The position numbers and the translations under genes were made by a program. The notes under the pieces are model-generated. The model was not told the DNA's origin. It did not search any database and saw nothing but the letters and a program-made list of their open reading frames with translations. From Saccharothrix sp. ST-888 (GTDB lineage Bacteria > Actinomycetota > Actinomycetes > Streptomycetales > Streptomycetaceae): 64,000 bases of DNA. Shown here in pieces: positions 41,167 through 48,988 of this stretch (its first letter is position 1; each line of letters begins with the position of its first letter). The stretch covers positions 124,001 to 188,000 of the forward strand of contig NZ_JYJF01000001.1 of NCBI RefSeq assembly GCF_000955975.1. The letters are read 5' to 3'.

Positions 41167-42006
41167 ATGGCCGAGGCCGCAACCATCCAGACCGCGCCCG
41201 CCGGGGCGCAGGCGGTCCAGCGAGCACTCGGGCTGCTGCACTGCTTCCACGACAACGGTCCCGACCACAGCGCCTCGGACCTGGCCCGGCGTACCGGCCT
41301 GTCGGTCTCCACCGCCCACCGGCTGGCCCGCACCCTGGTCAGTACCGGCTTTCTTGAACAGGACGCCAGGACCGCCCGCTACCGGCTCGGCCCGGCGGTC
41401 GCCGAACTCGGCCAACTGACCTTCCACCAGCGCGGGCTGCACCTGGCCGGCCCCGAACTGGACCTGCTCACCCGCCGCACCGGGGCCATCGTCGACCTGG
41501 CGATCCGCAGCGGGCCGCACGCCGTGATCCTGGTCGGCGGCTCGGTCCGCCGGGGAACCGGTCTCGGACTGCGGCGTCCGCTGCACTCCACCGCGCTCGG
41601 GAAGGTCCTGCTGGCCTGGCCGGGCCCGAGGAACCACGCCGACATCGACTCACACGCGCACGCACACGCGTCCTCGCACTCGCACTCGCACGCCGACGAG
41701 GTGGCGGGACTGGGGCTGCTCACCGCCTTCACGCCGCGCACGATCACCGAACCGGCCCTGCTCGTGGCCGAGTTGGCCAAGGTCAGGGCCGCCGGGTACG
41801 CGCTGAACGACGGCGAATCCGCCGTCGGGGTACGGACGGTGGCCGTGCCCGTGCTCGACCACTCCGCACAGGCGCGCTTCGCGCTCACCGCCCGGTCCAC
41901 ACCAGACCGGCTGACGGACCGCCAGTTGAGCCGGACCCTCGACCAGGCGCGGGCCTGCGCGGCCGCGCTGGGCGTCCTGCTGCTGCCACCGGAACAACGC
42001 GCCTGA
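41167..42006 (+). CDS. IclR-family regulator with a His-rich loop
   Basis: A 279-residue IclR protein. The winged helix is at residues 12-75 (AQAVQRALGLLHCFHD ... LSVSTAHRLARTLVSTGFLEQD). The effector domain (STALGKVLLAWPG, GVRTVAVPVLD) is interrupted at about residues 157-178 by an insertion rich in His, Ser and Ala (HAHAHASSHSHSHADE). The insertion is repeat-encoded and could bind metal. The ATG at 41167 has GAGGG upstream. Two copies of a CTGGGA-type palindrome precede it, suggesting autoregulation and possible control of the neighbouring aldo/keto reductase. Confidence 0.85.
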   Translation: MAEAATIQTAPAGAQAVQRALGLLHCFHDNGPDHSASDLARRTGLSVSTAHRLARTLVSTGFLEQDARTARYRLGPAVAELGQLTFHQRGLHLAGPELDLLTRRTGAIVDLAIRSGPHAVILVGGSVRRGTGLGLRRPLHSTALGKVLLAWPGPRNHADIDSHAHAHASSHSHSHADEVAGLGLLTAFTPRTITEPALLVAELAKVRAAGYALNDGESAVGVRTVAVPVLDHSAQARFALTARSTPDRLTDRQLSRTLDQARACAAALGVLLLPPEQRA

Positions 42007-42056
42007 ACGGCGGCTGCGGGCGGCAGGCACCGGGCAGCCCGAACCGGTGGCGGAGC

Positions 42057-42087
42057 GGGCCGGTCCGCCGCAGCGGCGGACCGGCCC
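42057..42087. terminator. bidirectional terminator
   Basis: Perfect 14-bp stem GGGCCGGTCCGCCG (42057-42070) with CGGCGGACCGGCCC (42074-42087), CAG loop, between convergent iclR and the winged-helix gene. Confidence 0.85.
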
Positions 42088-42106
42088 GTGCGCGAACTCC
42101 GGTGCG

Positions 42107-42919
42107 TCACGCCACCGGTGTGTACTTGTAGCCGACCCGGCGGACCGTCACGATGCTGTCCCGGTAGGCGGCGCCGAGCTTGCGGCGCAGCCGGGCCACG
42201 TGCACGTCCACGGTCCGGCCGTCGCCGACGTGGCCGTAACCCCAGACGGCGGACACCAGGTGGTCGCGGGTGTGCACCCGCTGCGGGTGCTCGGTGAGGT
42301 GGGCCAGCAGCTCGAACTCCAGGTAGGTGAGATCGAGCAGCTTGCCGTCCACGTGGGCGCTGCGCCGCTCGGTGTCCACGCTGATGCCGCGTGCGGCGGG
42401 CCGGGACCCGGGGACCGGTCCGGCCAGGGACGCCGCAGCGGCCGGGGCCGAAGCAGGGGTGGCCTGCCCGACAGCCTGCGAGCCTGCGATCGACTGCCCC
42501 AGCGGCGAGTCGGCCGACTCGACGGGGACCAGCACCAGGTACCCGACCAGCGGCTGGCCGGCGGCGGTCGTACCGAACTGCGCGCCGTACTGGGCGAGGA
42601 GGCCCTGCGGGAGCGCCGACTGCGGCAGGGCCGCGACGACGGCCGCGCCCTCGGGGAGCGCCTTCAGCAGCGCCTGCGGCGCGACGGTGTGCGCGGCGGG
42701 GTGCGGCACGGCGGGGTGCGGCGCGGCGGCCGGGTGCTGCGGAACTGCGGGGCGCTGCGGGGCCGCAGGCCGCTGGGCAGGAGTGGGGTACTGGGCAGGA
42801 GTGGCGTACTGAGGTGCCGTGGAGTGCCATCGCTCGGCCGTCGACGGGACGGAGCGGACCGCCCGCAGATGCGGGGTGGTGGCCGGGACGGACAGGGTGG
42901 CAGTGGAGGAGGAGGACAT
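42107..42919 (-). CDS. winged-helix regulator without a receiver domain
   Basis: A 270-residue protein. The C-terminal ~95 residues are an OmpR/PhoB-type DNA-binding domain (ISVDTERRSAHVDGKLLDLTYLEFELLAHLTEHPQRV region, then VWGYGHVGDGRTVDVHVARLRRKLG). The N-terminal ~170 residues are a Pro/Ala/Gln/His-rich low-complexity segment plus a short region (LLKALPEGAAVVAALP) in place of a phosphoacceptor receiver domain. Similar proteins are common in streptomycetes. The ATG at 42919 has AAAGAG upstream. Target unknown. Confidence 0.85.
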   Translation of the reverse strand: MSSSSTATLSVPATTPHLRAVRSVPSTAERWHSTAPQYATPAQYPTPAQRPAAPQRPAVPQHPAAAPHPAVPHPAAHTVAPQALLKALPEGAAVVAALPQSALPQGLLAQYGAQFGTTAAGQPLVGYLVLVPVESADSPLGQSIAGSQAVGQATPASAPAAAASLAGPVPGSRPAARGISVDTERRSAHVDGKLLDLTYLEFELLAHLTEHPQRVHTRDHLVSAVWGYGHVGDGRTVDVHVARLRRKLGAAYRDSIVTVRRVGYKYTPVA

Positions 42920-42998
42920 GGTGCCGCTCTTTTCGCGCGTGACGGATGAAGGGTTCGTCTGCGCGTCCACCGGATCGGACTGCCGCAGCTGAGGTGGG

Positions 42999-43211
42999 TC
43001 AGCGGGCGGAGGACCGGGACGCGCGGGGCGAGCCCGGACACGTCTGGTCGAAGAGGTGCGGCTGCCGGGACGGCCAGAAGGGCTCCAGATCGGAGCGGCC
43101 CTCGGCGCTGCTGTCCACGGCACGGTGCATGCCGTCATTGAACCAGCTGAACTGGCGGCTGCGCCCGGTCCCTTGGCGCAGCGTCAGGCGGGGTGTTCGA
43201 GTACGGCTCAT
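42999..43211 (-). CDS. possible small basic protein (70 aa)
   Basis: The gap 42920-43786 is otherwise empty. This 70-codon ATG frame has a plausible composition (RQGTGRSRQFSWFNDGMHRA ... FWPSRQPHLFDQTCPG) but a weak ribosome site and no recognised family. The remaining part up to 43786 holds no gene I can support. Confidence 0.35.
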   Translation of the reverse strand: MSRTRTPRLTLRQGTGRSRQFSWFNDGMHRAVDSSAEGRSDLEPFWPSRQPHLFDQTCPGSPRASRSSAR

Positions 43212-43786
43212 GTCGCCCGATCCGGGAGAGTGTCGATGTGCGGTGCGTGTGGCCAGAGTGCCACCGGACGCCGGACGTCCGCGCGGGGGTGGGTGCGCGG
43301 GCAGGACGGCCGGTGCGGCTGGAAGCCGGGTGCGAGAACAGGGGTGTGGCTGCCGCGCGATGCAGTGCCGTGCAGTGCGGCGCGAAGCGTGAGGTCAGCG
43401 ACAGCGGGTGCTGCGACAGCGGGCGCTGGAGCTGAGCGCAAGGTCGATGTACCGGCGGACCGTCAGCATCGACCCGGCCGGGGCAGGGGCGGGGACGGCC
43501 CGGGACCTGCGTACTGCGGTCACTGCACTGCCCTCCCCCCGGATGGTGCGGGCACTGTGCCCGACGTGTGCGGGCGTGGTGCCCGGCGGCCTGTCGGTAA
43601 AGAGCGTTCCACGGCCGGGGCACCCGAGGCAACCCGGATCGGGCGATTGTTCCGGTATACGGACTGTGATCTCGGCATTCGGGACAGCAGTGCGGTGAAC
43701 ACCGGCCACAGGCCACCCGACCAGCCCAAAAGCGCCTGCTACCGGCGAGTCGCGGGCGCCTGTTCCCGGCGGGTCCGGAGCGCCCG

Positions 43787-44410
43787 TCAGCGACGGGTCG
43801 CCACGTGCTCGACCAGCCGGATGAGCAGTTCCTTGCCGTCCTCGCGGCGACGCGCGTCACAGAGCAGCACCGGCACCCCGGGGTCCAGGTCGAGCGCCTC
43901 CCGGACGTCCTCGGGGGCGTACGTCTCGGTGCCCTCGAAGCAGTTCACCGCGATCACGAACGGGATGCCGCGCTGCTCGAAGAAGTCCACCGAGGGGAAG
44001 CAGTCGGCCAGCCGCCGGGTGTCCGCCAGCACCAGCGCGCCCAGCGCCCCCTGCGCGAGCTCGTCCCAGACGAACCAGAACCGGTCCTGCCCCGGGGTGC
44101 CGAAGAGATAGAGGGCGAGCCCGGGGCGCAGGTCGATCCGGCCGAAGTCCATCGCCACCGTGGTGGTCCGCTTCGCCTCGATGCCCGCGGTGTCGTCCAC
44201 CGGGCGGCCCAGTTCGCTGAGTTGCTCCTCGGTCCGCAGCGGCCGGATCTCGCTCACCGCACCGACCAGCGTGGTCTTGCCGGCCCCGAAGCCGCCCGCC
44301 ACCAGGATCTTCAGCGCGACCGCGCCCCAGGGGGATCCGGCGGCGGAGCGCAGGCCACCGGCCTTGTCCGGATCGCCGCATGACGGTGTGTCAGAGTGCA
44401 CGGAGGCCAT
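43787..44410 (-). CDS. cvnD: conservon GTPase-like ATP/GTP-binding protein
   Basis: A 207-residue small GTPase-like protein (MglA/CvnD type): P-loop GGFGAGKTTLVGAVSE, switch segment ERTT-like KRTTTVAMDFGRIDL, and FGTPGQDRFWFVWDEL, then VNCFEG in place of NKxD. It is the output component of a conservon, a GPCR-like signalling set in actinomycetes. The ATG at 44410 lies within the end of cvnC (20-bp overlap). No cvnE-type cytochrome P450 follows. Confidence 0.92.
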   Translation of the reverse strand: MASVHSDTPSCGDPDKAGGLRSAAGSPWGAVALKILVAGGFGAGKTTLVGAVSEIRPLRTEEQLSELGRPVDDTAGIEAKRTTTVAMDFGRIDLRPGLALYLFGTPGQDRFWFVWDELAQGALGALVLADTRRLADCFPSVDFFEQRGIPFVIAVNCFEGTETYAPEDVREALDLDPGVPVLLCDARRREDGKELLIRLVEHVATRR

Positions 44411-44852
44411 TGATCACGTCTCGCAGCAGGCGCTCGTCCGGGAGTTGGGCGAGCGGAACGGGTCGGATGACACTGATCAGCCCGGTCTCGTGCAGATCAC
44501 CGAGCAGTACCCGCACCACGCTGACCGGCAGGTCGGTGTACGAGCCCAACTCCGCCACGCTCAGCGGTTCGTCGCGACAGAGCCGCAGAATGGCGTGCTG
44601 CTCCGGCTCCAACGCGTGTTCCGCGCCGAACAGTTCGACCTGGTCGACCGCCCTGATCAGCGAGATCAGGTCGAACAAGCCCTCCTCCGCCGGTCGGACC
44701 CGGCCCCGCGTCATCGAGAACAGCCGCACCACCGGGCCGGCTTCGTCGTCGAACCAGCGCTCCTCTTCGGGCGGGCGCAGCCCGGACGGCTCCGCCGCCG
44801 ACACGGCGAGCGGCTCGGGTGCGGTGTCCTCGATGCTCATCGACTCACTCAT
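44391..44852 (-). CDS. cvnC: conservon DUF742 protein
   Basis: A 153-residue DUF742 winged-helix-like protein: VVRLFSMTRGRVRP, EPEQHAILRLCRDEPLSVAELGSYTDLPVSVVRVLLGDLHETGLI region, ending NGLRAL. In conservons it bridges the kinase-like and GTPase-like parts. The ATG at 44852 overlaps the cvnB stop (ATGA). Confidence 0.92.
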   Translation of the reverse strand: MSESMSIEDTAPEPLAVSAAEPSGLRPPEEERWFDDEAGPVVRLFSMTRGRVRPAEEGLFDLISLIRAVDQVELFGAEHALEPEQHAILRLCRDEPLSVAELGSYTDLPVSVVRVLLGDLHETGLISVIRPVPLAQLPDERLLRDVINGLRAL

Positions 44853-45268
44853 CTCCCCGGCGGAGTGGCCTCGGCGCGCGGCTCGGACGACAGGTGCTCG
44901 CCGACCCGCTTGACCAGCAGTGCCATCTCGTAGGCGATCTGGCCCACGTCGGACTCCGCCTCGCTCAGCACGGCGAGGCAACTCCCGTCACCCGCAGCCG
45001 TGATGAACAGGAACGCCTCGTCCAGCTCGACCATCGTCTGCCGGACCCCACCCACCTGGAAGTGTCGGCCGGTCCCCTTGGCCAGGCTGTGGAAGCCCGC
45101 CGCGACCGCCGCCAGGTGCTCGGCATCCTCACGCTCCAGCCCGCCGGACATGCCGGTGGCCAACCCGTCGCTGGACAGGATGACCGCATGCCGCAGGGCC
45201 GCGACTCGTCCCACCAGGTCGTCCAGGAGCCAGTTGAGTTCTCCGGCCGGCTGTGTCGTTGCGGTCAT
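44849..45268 (-). CDS. cvnB: conservon roadblock/LC7 protein
   Basis: A 139-residue roadblock/LC7-domain protein (ELNWLLDDLVGRVAALRHAVILSSDGLA segment, then FHSLAKGTGRHF and GQIAYEMALLVKRVGEHL). It is thought to act as a GTPase-activating or adaptor subunit for CvnD. The ATG at 45268 has GGAAGGAA upstream and overlaps the cvnA stop (ATGA). Confidence 0.92.
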   Translation of the reverse strand: MTATTQPAGELNWLLDDLVGRVAALRHAVILSSDGLATGMSGGLEREDAEHLAAVAAGFHSLAKGTGRHFQVGGVRQTMVELDEAFLFITAAGDGSCLAVLSEAESDVGQIAYEMALLVKRVGEHLSSEPRAEATPPGR

Positions 45269-48200
45269 GATTCGGTTCCTTCCGTTGGTGCAGGCTGAGC
45301 TTGTCGTGCAGGTGATACGGACTGCTGGGACGGTGCGAACGGTTCCGACGATCCGGACCGTGCGGATGTCGCCGACCGGGCAGGTGCGGTGGGCCGGGTG
45401 GACCGCAGCGGCTGCTCGGGGGCCTCGGGTGACTCGGACGGTGCGGGTGGTGCGGGTGGTGCGGGTGGTGCCACCGGCTGTGCGGGTGGGACGTACGGCG
45501 CGGGCTTGGCAGTCAGGGCGGGCCGGGCCTGCGGCGCGGGGAGCGCTGCCGGTACCGGCGCGGACGGCAGCGCCGCCCGGCGGCGGCCGGCTCCCCACAG
45601 GACGCCGGATCGACGAGCCGGTCCGGCCGACGCGGATCCACCGGCGGTCGAGTCGGCGGGCGACGCACCGCCCGGCCCGGTGGCCGCCGCAGCGGGCCCG
45701 GAGGTGGCGGCGGGACCGGACGTCGCGTCAGACACGGTCGGGTTCGGGTTCGGGTTCGGTACCACGGTCAGCGAGGCGGGCTGGATCCGGTCGCCCCGGC
45801 CGCGCTTGTAGCCGCGCTGGAACGAGGCGAAGGTCGACCTGGCCTCCTCGGGCGAGCGCTCCCGCACCGGCTCGCGCGTCCCCGGCGCCGGCTCCCCGGC
45901 CGCGGCGGCTGCGGCAGCCGCCGCGGCAGCGGCCTTGAGCTGGGGCGCGAGGCTGGCCTGCCGTACGCGCCGGGGCAGTCGGCCGCCGGCCGCCGACGGC
46001 GGCGCACTCTGCACGGGCGGCCGATCACCGGACTCCGAGGGCTCGGCACCGGGCACCGAGGAGACAGCGACGGGCGCAGGGGGCGGGACGGCCGCCGCCT
46101 CCGGCTGGGCCGGCGCGGCGTGCGCCGGGGGCGTGCTGCGGACGCCGGGCACTCCCTCGGCGGCCTCGTGCTCGGCCGACCCGCCCACTCGGCGGTGCCG
46201 CCCGGTGCCGGCGCCGTCCTCGGCGGGCAGCGCGTCCACGGGTACCAGGGTCGGCCCGCCCGAGTTCGCGGCACCGGTGCGGCGGCGCGGCAGCCCGCCG
46301 GGCGTACGGGCGGGTTCGGGTACCGAGGGGCGCGGGCCACCGGACAGCCGCTCGACGGCGCGTACCGGCTCGTCGTCCTCGGCGGGCGCCCCGGCGCTGC
46401 GCCGGTGTCCGCCCTCCTCGGGAAGCGGCGGTACGGCGACCAGCTCACGCTGGCCGCGCCGCGCGCCCCCCGCCGCCGAGGCGGCTGCGCCGGCCGGCGT
46501 ACCGGCCGCACCACCGCCCCCGGACGGCCGTCCCCCGCCGGCGGACATCGCCTCGCCCGCCGGGTCCGGCGCCTCCGCCAGGAGCTCGCGCGGGATCAGC
46601 ACCACGGCCGAGGTCCCGCCGTACGGAGAGGGCCGCAGGTGCACCCGGATGCCGTGCCGCAGGGCGAGCCGGCTGACCACGAACAGGCCGAGCCGGTCGG
46701 TGTCGGCGAGGTCGAACTCCTGCTCCTCGGCAAGGCGTTGGTTGATGTCCGCGAGGGCCGACTCGCTCAGCCCGAGACCCCGGTCGTCGATCTCCAGGCA
46801 GAAGCCGTGGGCCACCACCTCGCCCCGGACCGTGATCTGGGTGTTCGGCGGCGAGTACAGCGTGGCGTTCTCGACCAGTTCGGCGACCAGGTGGGTGACG
46901 TCCGCGACCGTGCTGCCGAGCAGTCCGGTGCCGGGGAACGGCCGGACGACCACCCGCGCGTAGTCCTCGACCTCGCTGACCGCCGCCCGGACCACGTCCA
47001 CCATCCGGACGGGCTTGCGCCAGGCCCGGCCGGGCGAGCCGCCGGCCAGGATGATCAGGCCCTCGGCGTGCCGCCGCATCCTGGTGGTCATGTGGTCCAG
47101 GCGGAACAGGTCCTCCAGCTCGGTGGGGTTCTCCGCCCGGCGCTCCATGGCGTCCAGCAGGGTCAGCTGACGGTGCAGCAGCACCTGGTTGCGACGGGCC
47201 AGGTTGACGAAGACCGCCGACACGCCCCGGCGCAGCTCGGCCTGTTCCACGGCGGCCTCGACGGCCGCGCGCTGGACCGCGTTGAAGGCCCGGCCGACCT
47301 GGCCCATCTCGGCCGGTCCGAAGTCGAGCGCGGGCGCCTCCGCCGCCACGTCCACGGCCTCGCCCCGGCGCAGCCGGAGCATCACGGACGGCAGCCGGGT
47401 GTCGGACAGCTCCCGGGCGGCGTTGCGCAGCGCGATCAGTTCACGCGCCAGCCCCCGGCCGATCCGGTACGAGATCGCGATCGAGAGCACCACCGCGATC
47501 AGGCCGATCGCACCGGCGATGCCGCCGCGCACCAGCTGGTCGGTCGCGGACGAGCGGGCGCGGTCGCCGAGCGTGGCGTCCAGCCGGTTGTTGACGTCGG
47601 AGAGGGAGGTCAGGGCCTGGTCGGCGGCCTCGCGCCAGGAGTTGTCGGACAGCCGCTTCACCGCCTGGATGCGGTCGGGCGAGTCCTCGAAGAAGGCCTC
47701 CGCGCTGACCAGCGCCATCCAGTTGTTCCCGCTGCGCACGTTGCGGTAGCCGGTCTGGTCCTGCGGGTCCAGCTCGTCGATGTAGACGTCGAACAGCGCC
47801 CGCTGGTTGTGCAGGCCGTCCAGCGCCTGCTGGAGCATCGAGGCGTCGGGGTCGAGGGAGAGCCGCAGGCCCTCCATCGCCGCGTCCTCCCGGGACAGGT
47901 ACTCGCGGGCCCGCATGAGCTCCGTCAGGATGGTCCCCTGCCGGGGCAGTTGGCCGCTCTGTCGGCTCACGAAGGCGGAGCGGAAGCTGAAGACCGGGTC
48001 GATCAGCGCGCTGTACTGGTCCAGGACGTACGCCCAGCCGTTGGCCTGGCGGGCCACCTGCCCCCGGATCGGGACGAGTTGGTCGCCGCCGGCCAGGATG
48101 TCCTGGAGCCGCCTTCGCTGGCCGGAGTCGAGTCGCTCCGCGTCCGAGCCGCCCGCCTTGGCGCGCAGCGCCGTGAAGTCCCGGTCGGTGACGACCTGGG

Positions 48201-48462
48201 CCTTGCGGTAGGCGTCCGCGATGAGGTCGGAGTCGGGGGCGGCGAGCCTGAGCACGGCCGCCCGGCGCTCCGACTGGACGTCCCGCGCGTACTGGTCGGT
48301 GGCGCTGCCGAACGAACGGTAGGCGGAGGCGACGTCCAGCTGGTGCCAGACGCCGCCGGTGGTGACCAGGGTCGCGTAGACCCAGAGGCCGGTGAGGGCG
48401 ACGATGGGCACCATGAGCAGCGCGATGATCTTCGCGCGGATCGAGCTGCGGCGCAGACGCAT
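45265..48462 (-). CDS. cvnA: conservon sensor histidine kinase-like protein
   Basis: A 1065-residue membrane sensor. Transmembrane helices at about 11-32 and 312-333 enclose an extracellular nitrate/nitrite-sensor-like (NIT) domain. A HAMP-like linker, a DHp-like region (FRLDHMTTRMRRH, His457) and an HATPase domain (ELVENATLYS, Asn532; DDRGLGL, G-box; FVVSRLALRHGI) follow. Residues 636-1065 are a low-complexity Pro/Ala/Ser/Gly tail with APP and poly-Ala runs. It starts the cvnA-B-C-D operon with ATGA overlaps. The ligand is unknown. Confidence 0.93.
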   Translation of the reverse strand: MRLRRSSIRAKIIALLMVPIVALTGLWVYATLVTTGGVWHQLDVASAYRSFGSATDQYARDVQSERRAAVLRLAAPDSDLIADAYRKAQVVTDRDFTALRAKAGGSDAERLDSGQRRRLQDILAGGDQLVPIRGQVARQANGWAYVLDQYSALIDPVFSFRSAFVSRQSGQLPRQGTILTELMRAREYLSREDAAMEGLRLSLDPDASMLQQALDGLHNQRALFDVYIDELDPQDQTGYRNVRSGNNWMALVSAEAFFEDSPDRIQAVKRLSDNSWREAADQALTSLSDVNNRLDATLGDRARSSATDQLVRGGIAGAIGLIAVVLSIAISYRIGRGLARELIALRNAARELSDTRLPSVMLRLRRGEAVDVAAEAPALDFGPAEMGQVGRAFNAVQRAAVEAAVEQAELRRGVSAVFVNLARRNQVLLHRQLTLLDAMERRAENPTELEDLFRLDHMTTRMRRHAEGLIILAGGSPGRAWRKPVRMVDVVRAAVSEVEDYARVVVRPFPGTGLLGSTVADVTHLVAELVENATLYSPPNTQITVRGEVVAHGFCLEIDDRGLGLSESALADINQRLAEEQEFDLADTDRLGLFVVSRLALRHGIRVHLRPSPYGGTSAVVLIPRELLAEAPDPAGEAMSAGGGRPSGGGGAAGTPAGAAASAAGGARRGQRELVAVPPLPEEGGHRRSAGAPAEDDEPVRAVERLSGGPRPSVPEPARTPGGLPRRRTGAANSGGPTLVPVDALPAEDGAGTGRHRRVGGSAEHEAAEGVPGVRSTPPAHAAPAQPEAAAVPPPAPVAVSSVPGAEPSESGDRPPVQSAPPSAAGGRLPRRVRQASLAPQLKAAAAAAAAAAAAGEPAPGTREPVRERSPEEARSTFASFQRGYKRGRGDRIQPASLTVVPNPNPNPTVSDATSGPAATSGPAAAATGPGGASPADSTAGGSASAGPARRSGVLWGAGRRRAALPSAPVPAALPAPQARPALTAKPAPYVPPAQPVAPPAPPAPPAPSESPEAPEQPLRSTRPTAPARSATSARSGSSEPFAPSQQSVSPARQAQPAPTEGTES

Positions 48463-48903
48463 GGAGTCCTCGGTCGGGATGGCTCTCGGGCGTGGACAGG
48501 GGCGGTACTTCGGCTGCGGTCGGGGAGTCGGTCGGAGCGTCAGCCATGGCGTGCGCCATGCCGGACGTCAAGACACATGCCGGACCACGTACGGGCCGCA
48601 CGCCGGGCCATGTGCGATCTGCGCGAGCTTACTACTCACTGACCTTCCGTTCGAAGGGTCGAATCCATTGTCCTGAGCCGGTCGCCGTGATCGTCCGGAT
48701 TTGACCGTCAACAGGTGGTATGTCCTGCCTGATGGGGCGGCACTGCCGGCTCTGGCATGTGCCGGTTCCGACCATGGACCGTCACACCCCTGGGCAGCGC
48801 TGCGACGATCGGGTAGCTTCGCAAGCCAACCGCGCGCCGGACCTGCCGGACGCAGACCGGAGCACGCGCCCGGCGGCCGGATCGCCGGGACCGCAGGCCG
48901 GGA
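48463..48903. other. non-coding divergent region between cvnA and the acyl-CoA ligase gene
   Basis: No gene seen. A perfect 16-bp inverted repeat CATGGCG-TG-CGCCATG (48545-48560) lies about 85 bp upstream of the cvnA start and could be an operator. The right part leads into a 13-bp tandem repeat. Confidence 0.45.
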
Positions 48904-48955
48904 CCGGACACCGGATCCGGACACCAGGACCGGACACCGGGGCCGGACATCAGGA
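48904..48955 (+). repeat. four 13-bp tandem repeats upstream of the acyl-CoA ligase gene
   Basis: Four consecutive 13-mers of the pattern CCGGACA(C/T)C(G/A)GGN (48904-48916, 48917-48929, 48930-48942, 48943-48955), ending 33 bp before the ligase GTG. Confidence 0.75.
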
Positions 48956-48988
48956 TCAGCGCAGGGGACGACGGGGATCGGGGGCACG

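Noticed and set aside
43056..44111. Plus-strand 351-codon frame in the gap before cvnD
   Set aside because: Biased Arg/Ser/Ala composition, no domain, and it runs antisense into cvnD.
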